Below the pieces are notes generated by a model that made no database searches, was not told the DNA's origin, and worked only from the letters and a program-made list of their open reading frames with translations. Below are positions 47,560 through 59,300 of a DNA stretch of 64,000 bases, one piece after another; position 1 is the stretch's first letter; each line of letters begins with the position of its first letter. The stretch lies in NCBI GenBank assembly GCA_037013495.1, contig CM072801.1, positions 6,434,501-6,498,500 of the forward strand, given 5' to 3'. The translations under genes and the position numbers were made by a program. The DNA comes from Hippophae tibetana (taxonomy: Eukaryota; Streptophyta; Magnoliopsida; Rosales; Elaeagnaceae).

Positions 47560-49290
47560 AGGGGTGTATGATGTAATCTTGTCACTGTCAGCTGTCATGC
47601 CCTGCATAGGAATCAATATTATGAACTCCAAGAATACACTTCTTAAAATTAACAACTACTTAGCGCAAGTGGTAAATATGTTCTTATTTTTTCCTACTGC
47701 TACTAAATATACATTAACAATAATCTTATTTAATGATCATACTATCAATATACATTCTCTTGAAAAGAACAAAATTAACACACGGGACAAGACTATATTG
47801 AATGAGACATTTATTAAAGAGATATTAAACTTACTTATCGAGTTCAACACGCTCTCCACATTCATGCGATAACAAGAGAGGTTTAAAAGTTCAAAAGTTA
47901 GATCGAGAATGGAGAATAAGGTCTATTGCATGTTAAAAGTCTTACATGTGGGGTAGCTCGTTAGGTAGCTTAGAAGGAGTTACATCACTAAATTCAATCA
48001 ACAAAGAAAGAAGACAATAAGGTTTGCTTAAACGAGGGAGCCATCCCGATCGAGCATTAAGAGTACAAACTATGTCAGTGTGATGAAGTTTATTAGCAAA
48101 ATATTTTTGGTTATTTATGTATATGTGAGGATTAGGATTATCTTTAGATGAAAATTAGATTGATCTGGTTTAGTTAGGTCTGTCTTTTATGTCAAAACAC
48201 ATATGTGTTCAACCTACCATAACTTTTGACATCATGATCACAACGTGAGGGGTGACCAAGAAGGATGTGAGGAACTTCCATGGACAACACATCACAATAA
48301 ATTTCCTTTGTAGACGAGGCAATGGTAAGAGGGACAAGGCATATTTAGGTAACTGGCCAACATATAAGTTTTATTAACTGAAGCTATTTCAAATCATGTA
48401 ATGACTAATTCGGACCCAATAATTATAATATTGCCTCCATTAATGACAAGTTTGCAGTGTGTTTCCATTCATTCAAATCTATAAGAGTAGATAATATACA
48501 CTACATAATAATAAGATTAGAGGAATCAACATCAATTGGATCCTTATCAAGGTATGGTCTAATGGGTATATATGAGAGCCAACAATGTCTTGGTTTAAAA
48601 GGTTGCTAGTTAAATGTTCTATAGCAAATGTGCAATGGGGACATGGGTGAGATGACATTCTCTAGTGGTGCAAGAATTGGAAAATGAATCTCTATTGGGG
48701 TTGGTGGTTAGCCTAGATACGAGGGTAAAAATAAGGGGTTGGGGAGGAGACCTTTAGAACCCATGTAGGAAGAGTCACTTGTTGATCTAAGGGGAAATGA
48801 GAGGTGCATGGGTCACTTAGAGGTGTTCATTCGTACCTCACGTTTAATGTTAACTCTCAATCCATTGACAAACCTAGCAATCGTAATATCATATGTTCTT
48901 TGAAGCTCATATCATAGCACTAAACTCTAAAAGCGGAAGATGTAATCAGTAACATTAAAAGTTGTTTGTCTAAGGTTGAGAAATTGGTCGAGTAAGTGAT
49001 TTTGAAAGTATGAGGGAACATACTTCTTCCTCAGCTTCTGTTTCACCTCAATCCATAACGTGATAGATAGATGCATCTGCTAACAACCATTCAAACTTAC
49101 GCTCAAGAAGTTGCCAATATTTACACGCTGATTCACTAATTTCATCATAATAAATCTAATTCTTATCGCATCTGACATATCATACCATCCAAAGTAATCC
49201 TCAATAGCACAAATCAATCTAGAAAAAGTATTAGGATCCGTTCGTCAAACTTGGGATAATCAATTTTAATTTTCCTAAGGAGGGGACCTT
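47560..49290 (-). mobile_element. Gypsy-type LTR retrotransposon fossil: gag to early RT
   Basis: Read on the minus strand, the order is: gag core near 48.85-49.29 kb (KPKFD-like entry, then KLRKKYVPSYF and a FRFLEFSA-like stretch), protease/linker near 48.2-48.3 kb (YCDVLSMEVPHILLGHP, as in chromovirus-type Gypsy), then the pre-RT segment near 47.85-48.0 kb (HAIDLIPHS). Signal fades near 47.56 kb. It is heavily decayed (more than ten breaks) and without LTRs. The gag-protease-RT order and motifs are those of Ty3/Gypsy, probably a chromovirus lineage. Probably many million years old, judged by decay alone. Confidence 0.78.
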
Positions 49291-49460
49291 TCGTCGTTGG
49301 CCGCCGGTGGAGATCCAAGACACGGAAAGTCCAACAGTGGTAGAGATGCGACACAGTCGGTGACGGTTGATTGTGGCGATGTTCAATACGCGAGGCCCGT
49401 TATGCGATGGGCTGTTGCTGGAGGGGTGGGTTGTTTACGGGCTTTTGGGTTCTTCCCTCT
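49290..49460. other. Isolated GC-rich patch next to the Gypsy fossil
   Basis: About 170 bp of much higher GC than the surrounding DNA (CGTTGGCCGCCGGTGGAG, GGCCCGTTATGCGATGGGC). A 79-residue plus-strand frame exists but has no recognisable domain. It could be the N-terminal gag or leader of the minus-strand Gypsy, or a separate GC-rich fragment. Unresolved. Confidence 0.4.
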
Positions 49461-49539
49461 TTTTTTTTTTTTCCCTGATCGGAAATTTCCTTTAAGAAAA
49501 CAAAATTATTTCTCCCCTGATAACAAATTGATGTAAAAT

Positions 49540-52500
49540 CGCCAAAAGAATTTAGAAGAGGTGATTAAGGGAGAGAAGATGGAAGATTATTATTTATTAA
49601 ATTTCTTATTTACAGGAATTTTTAATAAAAAAGATGATAATTAATAAATGTAAAAAAATAATTTAAAACTTTAAAAATAAATATTAATAAATAATATAAA
49701 TACTAAATAATTGGATTATGTTGGATAATTATTTTAATTTTTAATTTTAATTTTTATATTTTTTAGAAATCACTACAAGATTTATAAATTTGAAAAAAAA
49801 AGAATTTTAAATCTTATTTGCGATTTTTATTTTCACCAAATATTTTTTCTAGAGAGTAAATAAAATCTTATGACTTTTTGTATATATATTTATTAAAAAA
49901 ATGATTAAAAACTTAAATTTTTAAAATAATAACAAATTGTTTTTTAATTTTTTAGGTTTTTTTAAAAAATAAAAAAATTAAAATGTTACCTAATAATTTA
50001 TAGATGGTTTTTGATTTTTTTAAAATCATTAAATAAGAGTTACTATTAAATATATTAGTAATTAATTTTTACAAAATAATCAAAAATTATAAAATTAATT
50101 ATTTAATTAAAAATTTAAAATCATCCATTAAAATTATTATCAAATACATTATTTTAATTTCCTTGTATACTTGTTAAATAATACTTTCAGCATCTTTACT
50201 TATAAAAAGGAAAATTAAATTATTTGTAATAATTCCCTTTAATTTGTTTACTTATAAAATAAGATTTTAAAGATTAATTGCATTGAAGTGTTATAATATA
50301 TGTTATTGGTAGGTATTATGAATATATAAGTCTGAACGTCACTATTATACGTGCGTGTGAGTATGTGTCTAAATATTTAGTAATCAAATTGCCGACAATG
50401 TTGTAGACTAAACACTCACAAATTTTAATTTAGGGAATTAGTCCCATATAAAAATAAAAATTACATGTATTATTACTTTATTTTTATATTTATTAACACT
50501 TCAATCATTTTAGATTAACTTTAAATTTTTATTTTTAATTTTTAAGTTATTTTTTCTTTAAACATCTACTAGACATACTGCAGTAAAATTTAGTTCGATC
50601 ACATCTAATTTTTTCTAACAAAATCCAAAAAAATTAGTTAAAAATGATTAAAATATCAAAAAATATAACAATAAAATTACTAAAACATATCAATTTTAAA
50701 AAAATATAAATAATGTATCTGATAAAAATAAAATGATAAATATATCATGTTATCTCCTCAATAAATTGATTCCCTTGAGAAAGTCTCCAACTAAATTCCT
50801 GTAAAATCATAATTATTATTAAGATAACAAAATATTTTAGTAAAATAAGTATTTTATTTTGATTATAAAATAATATAAAGAAACACGATTAAAATTAATT
50901 TAATTTCGATTATTCTTATTTTTAATTTACTCATTTTTTTATCATTTTTTTCAATCCCTTTCAAATAAATATTACCTTTATGTAATTAGGGCACTACAAG
51001 TATTAAAAAATAAATTATTATTTTGCAAGAATTTGATTACTATCTAACATCAGCTTAATTCTTAACTAAATAAAAAAAATTATTTTCCAAACCTAGCTTA
51101 ACAATTCAAAAATATTTTTTCTTATGTCAAATTAGAATTATCTTTTAATTAAATTGAAATTTATTTTAAGTTCCTATTAAAAAAAGAATATATTAATGTT
51201 ATTTTTTCTTATACAAATAATTTATTTTATTTAAATAAGTATGATAAAAATATTTATAATTAAAATTTTTGTTTTCAGAGGTTTTTAATCTATAAATAAA
51301 ATAAAAATAAAATTATTGTGAGAATATTTCCGTAAAATATTAATTTCTTGTTATATATTTAATTAATTTAAGTAGTTTCCAATTAAAAAAATAAAAAATA
51401 AGTAAATCAGTGATGAAAAACATCTTTGTTTTTACATTTCCTTCAAATTCTAATTTAAAAATACTCATAAAGTCATTGATATTTGATAGAGACAATAGGA
51501 AGCATTTGGAAAACAAATTAGAAGATAAGGCCGAATGAATCCTCTGGAATAATGATTCTATATTATTATTCAAATTTCAAACTAGCTAGCTTCCTCTCTA
51601 ATAGCATGCAATGTAAGATTTCTCAATAACAAAATTATTAAGGACAAAAATATAACGAACCGGCATTATTTGGAATTTTCTATAGAACTAAATATTTTAA
51701 AATGAAGCCATTGAGTTTTCTTTTAAATATTTTAAACAGCTTTTTCTAGTCAAAATTAATTCTCCAACCCTAACTGTACCAATCTTATCACAGCTTGGGA
51801 TATACTTCTCCTAAATCAAAGGCCTCTAGTCACTAAGATCATGGACCAATAGTGCTTGAAACTCACGCAAATTAAGCAATCAGGAAGAACAGATAAACAC
51901 TGTTCTACAAATAATCAGAGGCAATGAAGCTAACAAACATTCTGCATTACCATTTACGTAATCCATAATTAACTTGCCATATTCATCAAAGACAATGATT
52001 AACATTCATATTATAAAGATTTTTATCGACTTAGCATCTATATTATCTGAAACACAAAGCATATAACGAAATTACAGATTTTTAATCCATTAAGACACCC
52101 ACTTTCACCAACTATTATAGACTTATAGTTCAGCTTCGGCGCACCATCTTGCTTAAGATTTTATATTACCCACAGGAGGGCACCTCAAAATAGTTCTAGC
52201 TATTGCACTAAAAAACATGAAAGTGAGTAGCAGCCAGCATGCATGAATTCTTCATATTTGACAAATTACCTCGGTAGTGTCACTTCAGAATTCGTATGAA
52301 CCAACTAAGACCAATCACTTCAGAATTTCTACACCATGAGTCCATTTAGTTGCTTACAATGCCCTTCAATACAAAGAACACATGCTATTATCTTTACACG
52401 ATAACCTTGAAAATATGACACATAAAATACAGCCACATAAAATAACTATACAGGAGTAGATGTGGTTTTATAAAAAGAACCAAGTATTTTGGCTTGCGAA

Positions 52501-52718
52501 AACATGGATAAGAAATGCTAAACAACTCTTTTGGTCCCAAACGTTCATTTATAATTACCATCAAGAATTTAACTTGAATAACCAAAGTTTGTAAAAAAGA
52601 AAAAAAAAACGTTGGGGAAAAAATCTAATAAAATATTTTTGGGATTAAAGTGTGAATTGAGATAAAAGTTTGGGAACAACAATACAACATAACTTTTTTT
52701 CAGCAGAGCTTCTTACCT
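49540..52718. other. AT-rich intergenic DNA and 3' flank of thioredoxin m
   Basis: From 49.54 to about 51.6 kb it is almost pure A/T low-complexity sequence. From about 51.75 to 52.70 kb the composition is more balanced but non-coding in all frames. That part may hold the 3'UTR of the minus-strand thioredoxin gene or a worn unrelated sequence. Confidence 0.5.
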
Positions 52719-54333
52719 CTACAAGAGTTTCTCTATGCTTGTGCTCAAAGTAGACTTGGGAACAGCCCCAACTACAGCATCTTTCTTCTCACCATTCTTG
52801 AAGATAATGACTGTTGGAATACTTCGAATCCCATATTTGCTTGCAATTGAAGGGCTCTCATCAGTATTAACTTTGTAGCATTTGAGCTTGCCAACGTACT
52901 GCTTTGCCAATTCATCAATTATAGGATGAATCATACGACAAGGACCACACCAAGGAGCCCAGAATTCAACTAGAACAGGAGATTCAGATTCAAGGACAAG
53001 CGACTGCCAAGATGCATCAGTGACAGCACCCACTGCAAAGTTTTCACAAAACACGAGAGTTCAATTTCATTAAGACATCTTCTTTCGTATGGCCATGCTG
53101 CCACGGAGAGCAAAGATAGTAACAAACTCAAATGTTTGAAGAGGAAATATAAAAATAATAATGCCTCAAGGCATGGTGGCCTTCACGTTATGGATTTTTG
53201 AGCAAGGTACGAGCAAAATAAGTACTAACATCCAGTATGCATAACCTCAACTTTTATATCATAATTCTTAGAGCTGCACTTTTGCTTATCAAATGCAAAT
53301 AATGAATATTACCTTCAAAATCAATCGCAGATTGCTCAATAATATAACATCTATCTGAATTGTTTACCATAAATTACTTATTGCAACAAAATTCTGATAT
53401 TATTTTTCAGCAAAAATACAAGATGTACAATTTTTTTTGTAGTATCTTATAGATTAATATTAAGCAAGTAATATTCACTTCAATGAAAAATATAAATAAT
53501 ACAATAGGTAAATAAAAGTTTGTCTCATACTATTTGACATGTCCACATAAAATTTTCACCTCTTCCACCACTTCAAGTCTTCGACAATGGGGGCGGGGGG
53601 AGGAATATTTTTAAGCCCTCCCAGCAAGCAGATCAAGATATTTCGGTATACCCCATGGACTGTTGACTGCATTCTATCCCGAGAGATACATACTAGTAAT
53701 CCCATAACTTTGAGCAAAAAACACTTAGGTAAGACACATGTCAAATCCTAAAAAGAACTCTAGTGCACCGTCTATGTAGTTGCACTCAAGTGCACGTCAA
53801 AGTTATACTATTATTCAGTAAAAATGAAAAATTTACTGTCTCATTTGTTTTATTTAATATTTTTAATAATTTCTTGATATAATCTCATTTAAATTATAAT
53901 CTTAAACGTAATGTTGTATTTTTTTTATTAAATTCACGTTATTTATAACGTATTGTATCATTTATTATTTTTTGTATTTTACTTGTCTAATTTAATTTCG
54001 TTATAATATATCATTTAGTAAAATTTCCTTACCAACTCATCTCAACAAATTTAATGAAACAAAATAAAATAAATTTTAAAAATGACCTTCAAGGGCGGTG
54101 TCTTGAGCCTCACACATGATGGCTTCGCCACGACGACCTACCTTCGAATTGCGGAAACTCACCGAGCCGAGAGAGCGAGTGGGAAGGCTCGGCCTGACCT
54201 TTAGACCTCTAAACTGAGGTAAGCTCCGGCAACCTGAAAGCGATAAAACTGACGAAGCATTAATCGGGGAGAGAGAATTGGAAGGGAGAGCACAACTGCG
54301 AGGAACTGTGATGGATTCGAGTATTGTAGCCAT
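52719..54333 (-). CDS. Thioredoxin m-type, chloroplast precursor
   Basis: Two exons, 54333-54087 and 53032-52719, join in frame across a GT-AG intron of 1054 bp to give 186 residues. Residues 1 to about 73 are a Ser/Leu/Arg-rich, acid-poor plastid transit peptide, ending around [10 protein letters not shown]. The thioredoxin fold follows, with the redox centre WCGPC at 110-114 (Cys111, Cys114), then [31 protein letters not shown] with the cis-Pro after Ile (SIPT) and the end LSTSIEKLL. Thioredoxins m receive electrons from ferredoxin-thioredoxin reductase and switch stromal enzymes on in light. A longer open frame starts at 54438, but MATILESI is the normal family start and follows a CT-rich leader. 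Confidence 0.95.
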
Positions 54334-54337
54334 GTTC

Positions 54338-54410
54338 TCAGAGGACCCTAACAATGAGAAGAGAGAGAGATCTGATAGACTGAAAATTTGAGAGAGAGAG
54401 AGAGAGAGGT
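54338..54410 (-). promoter_or_regulatory. CT-rich 5'UTR of thioredoxin m
   Basis: On the minus strand the leader has a (CT)n run (plus-strand AG run at 54390-54408) and more CTCTCT before the ATG. Pyrimidine-rich leaders (Y patches, CT microsatellites) are common near plant transcription starts, including those of photosynthesis-related genes. A regulatory role is inference. Confidence 0.45.
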
Positions 54411-54479
54411 TAATGGGTGGAGATAGTTCGGATAACAAATGGATGACGAGAAATAGTGGGCTTGTGGCGCGGATTCGGT

Positions 54480-57400
54480 TGTAAATCTTTCAAACGGGGC
54501 GAATTATACGAGATATTTTCGTTGCTGGTGAGGAAGTGGACAATAAAATTAATAACAAGAGACGGGATGATTTCATTCAATTAATAGGTTAAATAATATT
54601 TATTAATATAATATGAATTTAAAATTATAATATAGAAATTTTGTTAAAAGTATATATTTATATATTTATCAAGTAAAAAAAAGATGGGATGAAATCTATA
54701 TTTTTATAGATAAAAATACTATCATTATTTTATTATAAAAATAATATTTAAATTCAATATTTATTTTTTATAACACTTATTTCATTAGTATTAAAAATAA
54801 TATCATAATAATAAGGTTAAATTTTTTTCATTTTATTTTTTTAATTTTTTTAAATACATTAAAGATAAGTTTTAATTTAAATAAATTATAACCAAAAGAA
54901 TTAAAAAAATAATAAATAAAAACATTAAAAAATGATCATTTGCCATTAATAGTAATTTTTAATAATAATAATAATAGAATTAATTTTTTTATAAAAAATA
55001 AGTATAAAACTTCAATATCATTTTTAAAATAAATAAAAATATAAATTTTATTCTATTTTTAAAATTATATATTCCATTTCAATAAATATATAAAGTTATT
55101 TATATTTTTTAAAATATTTTTATAAAATTTAGTTTGGTTAAACTAATTTTAAGGAAAGTATGATATGTATTATATTTTATCTTTTAAGATATGTTTTAAT
55201 TGTTTCAAAACATTTATAACTTTAAAAAATCATTTAAGTTATTTACTTAAATTCATATAATTATTTTATAATTTATTCGTATTATTTAAATTATTATGTA
55301 ATAAGATTTTATAAAATTATTAATGTAAAGAGATTATGTATTTATTACATATATTTTATTTTTTTATTTATCATATGAATATTTTCTATTCTTTATTAGC
55401 TTTTTTTTTCTTATAATTAACTTTATATTTTTACTTTTACTTTTATAATAAAAATAAATAAATAACCAAAAAATTTAAAAAATAATATTTAAAATATTAA
55501 TTAGATCTTATTATCACATGTGATTCCCCGTTCCCTACTCGAATCTCCAAAATATGTCTTGTAATGATTTTAAGTGAGAATGGAATAAGTTTGTCCAATT
55601 TTTTGGCTCTACTTTACCTCATTAACAATCTTAAGCGTAGATGAGCCTACGAACCGTATATAAGAAAAAAAATATTTTTCATTTTCTCTTTAGTTTTTAG
55701 AGAAATTATTCGTTGTTATCGTTAATGTGGTACTTTACGTTAATACAATGTAGAATAATATTGAAGTCAATTTATACATTCATTATGTATCTACGAATTC
55801 ATTCTTGATAAAAATGAACAAACATTCAAAAGAAATGACTTAGAGAAGTCAAATCATTTCTGATATCTAAATCATTTTTTTGAAACATATTTAATTTAAA
55901 TAGTAGAAAGGATTAGAAAAAAACATATCTAATAACTATATTAAAAGGATATTTATAGGGACAAAACTGATACAGATAAACTCCTAGAAAATATATGCAA
56001 CTCTTATAATATATGATATTATCTAATTTATTAGTTAGATAATTATCTTATGGAAAAAATACTCTGGATATACTTTATGTTTAAATTTAAATCTATCTAT
56101 TTATTGTGTAATTTGATTATACATTGATTGTATCTCTTTTGACCAGTTAATGATGATGTAGATGATTTAGAGGGTGCCACACATACCTGGTGAAAATATC
56201 CTCCAACATCAACCTTCTAGGTCTCATGCATCTTCTTTAGCGATCTAAATGGTCTAGCTACTTCACTTGGGTAAGGCAACACAGTTTGTGTCTTGTAAAA
56301 ATTATTTAACTCTCTAAAGAGGTGGTATCCCTTGTCTCTTTATGCAATTGCAATCATGATATTCCAAGCATTCCAACGGTTATTTCCTTGTATCAAAGGG
56401 AATCCTAGTTGAAAATTTATGGTATGTCAAAGGGTATAGTAAAAAAATCAACCTTTTGAAGTGTAATTTGGTAGGATGTAACTTGATGGCTTGGATATCT
56501 AGATGACTAGGGTATGAAGGGATGACCAGGATCTCTAAATGAATAGAATCTCTAGATGCAAACCTTATGAGTAGCTAGATTTTTGGTCTTCACGATGACG
56601 TGGATGTACTCGATGCTCGAGTGAATATTTGAACAAAACGTTCGAGGAAAACCAAGAGAAAATTCTTGTACAACTTCAATTGGTTAAAGGACCAGTGAAA
56701 CTGTTGGTGTAGCTTCAAAGGAACAAGAAAAACATAAATGACTTGGTGGTTTTCTTGTGGGACTCATGTGCTTGCTCAGTTTCTGTCTAGAAATTTCATT
56801 TTGATATAGAAATTGTTTGTTCATGGTGTTTTTGTAATACTTTTTCTTCCAAAAGTTTTTAATTACTCTTAGGAAATCTTATCCTACTATAGGAATTATT
56901 CTTCCATATCAATCTTGGTACTTTAGACTTTTTTTTTCTTTAATTATGTGTGTGATATGGTCCTTGGTATACTAGATAAGACTTACCTATTTTTGTTATA
57001 ATGTTGTCTACGGTGCATCATCACTCTTCACATTTAGGATTTGTTTGTACACTAGGAATTTGGTAATGCTTAGCACTCAAGCAATATTTAGGCGTATTTG
57101 TCGATTATTGAAGTAACATTCTGAGGAGGCAGACATCGGCCCAACACGAACAATTTGATGATGTTTTGAACCATTATTTTGGCAAAGTCAGACATTGGCT
57201 CATTACTTGAACAACTTTGAGATAATTGTGACTCAAGAAGTAGAGTAGCAAACTAGAAATCATAATGTTTTAATGGGCTAGACAAACTTTGATGTCAGAC
57301 TGTGACGTAAAGTCAATAAGGTTTTGGGAAATAAACAATGGGATAGGTAGATGTAGCAGTAAAACCAAAAGCAAGACCAAATAGAAGGGAGCAAACCAAG

Positions 57401-57600
57401 ATCCAATCATGGCTTGGCTATATGGTGGCTAGTCGGTTGGTTAGCTGGCCTACATAGTATGGTCAGTTGGTTGGTTTTGACAATCGTCTCTGGTTAGTTA
57501 GGTAGTTGGTCGGCTAAGACCTAGAATGATGGTGGTTAAAAGGTTGTGACCCATGGGCCCATTAGCTAACATCGTTGTTCTACCATTGCAGCATCGTGAT
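54480..57600. other. AT-rich DNA, then unresolved worn repeat
   Basis: 54.5-56.1 kb is AT-rich with no gene; its first part should hold the thioredoxin promoter. From about 56.15 kb composition becomes balanced and the sequence looks like decayed element DNA, with splice-like and TGG-rich stretches but no domain I can name. No LTR was recognised. Confidence 0.45.
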
Positions 57601-59300
57601 GTTACTGTGAACCCATCGTTTGAGAGTCTTAATTCTTAATTGTTCTATTTTTGAACTTCCATCTTCTTTTCAGAGGCTACAATAGAACATGCTATGTATG
57701 ATGATGGCTCAGATGTTGAGAAAGGTAAGATCCTAACTAAGGTGGCGCCCCATGTTCCCATGAAGGTTGAGAATGTAGTGCAACCTCTACCTTAGTCCTC
57801 CTGCTAGACTTAAGATACAGATCCCATCCGTGTGGTTATTCTAAATGATACAGTTGAGAGCTTACTTTTTAAGTCTTAGGAATTTTGTATTTTTCCTTTA
57901 AGGTTGCCTTTTAGTTTCTTTTTTTAATTATTTCCATGCTAAAGTGCATGTAGTAATTCGATATTTAACATGTAACTCCAGAAGCATTTATTTATCTATT
58001 AATAAATAAGCCTTCACTATTTTTTTGGCACTTTGAGCTCCAGAATTACTTGTACTATATTTTTGATTCAAAATTGTGGATTTCGCACGTGTAAACTATT
58101 CTACAAATTTGAAGTATAAATCTGGCGAGGCTTTAAGCCAAGTATGTTAATAGCAACCTTGAGATCATATCGGAAACATATGATAACATTTTGAAAATTT
58201 TGGAAATCTATAAATGAAGGATCACTAACGACCCACAATGCATCTGTTGTGGTCCTATAAAAGTCATAGAGAGCGCTCGATAGGATGGATGGTGGTAAAG
58301 GTAGGATGTGGTAAAGGTGGCATAAAACGACACTAAGGACAAATGAACCAGGGTAGGATCGAAGGTTGTAGGTGAGCTAATTAGTGGAAAAGGTAGTAAT
58401 AGTTGGGTGGTTGATCAATCGTAGGGCCAAGGGCTAGTCAGTCATGGCATAGAAGGATGGGTGCTTACCGATCATAACCCTTACGCATAACGGCTGGCTA
58501 TCCTTGTTCTGCTCGCTCGACGACGTGCTCCAGTAGTGACCTAACATTCATTCTTTGACACCTGCTACTCTACTTTTGTGATACATCATTCCTTTATGAC
58601 TTCTATTTTTTGTGTTAAAGATGCCAAAAAATTCTCTAAGATTTGGGCAGTATTTTCTGCTGGTTGTTTTTGAGTTGTTATTAAGTCTTGAAAATACTTT
58701 GCTTGCTTTTTTTCTTGAAAGTTGCCTAAATAGTAGGTGGTTGACTCACGAGGTTATAGTTTTTAGAGCCTTTGGTCTCCCAACCTACTTGCTTGACAAG
58801 TTTCTTGTAACATGCAAATAAATATAGCCTGGACTACAACCTCGGATAGGTATGATCTTTAACTTTTTCTTGGAGTTGTGCAGTTTAAGTGAGCTCAACA
58901 CAAGTCCCAAATTTTTGATGATATCTAAATCCTATTCTCAGGGACAACAGTAGACCAAATCAACCTCGTCGAGGTGGCGTGCACATAAAACCAACTATGT
59001 TGGGTTATTTAAGTAATTCAAGGAAGAGGTATGCGCAAGAAGCAAGGGACACAAATCAAGTTGTATATAATCTAAAGCATAAAGGTCTTGTCCATCATAT
59101 CATCTTTGAAGTAAGATAAGTCCTACCACCCCATGATGAGAGTGGTCCCCTCAGCGTATTATCATCTTGTAAAGTATCCCACAGTTAAAGGAATGAGAGA
59201 GATAAAAGGAGAACATGACAAGGTAAGAAGTTGTTACAATTTTGCCATGAAAAGTGCATTACCCCTTGTGTCAAAGTAGCAACCAAAGAACGAAAAACGT
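57600..59300 (+). mobile_element. Worn transposon-associated sequence upstream of the Gypsy pol
   Basis: A short exon-like stretch near 57.67-57.73 kb follows a pyrimidine tract ending in AG and has acidic coding text (EATIEHAMYDDGSDVEKG). A T-rich tail near 57.9-58.0 kb looks like a 3'UTR. It is similar in style to the coiled-coil gene fossil at 0.9-3.2 kb. The rest, to 59.3 kb, may be gag or leader of the Gypsy element but I cannot name a domain. Confidence 0.35.

Noticed and set aside
47564-47872. 102-residue plus-strand frame
   Set aside because: It lies opposite the decayed Gypsy pol text, has no domain, and better fits as a shadow.
54334-54438. Longer thioredoxin start at 54438
   Set aside because: The extra residues are a translation of the CT-rich leader (Leu/Ser runs); the family start at 54333 gives a normal transit peptide.
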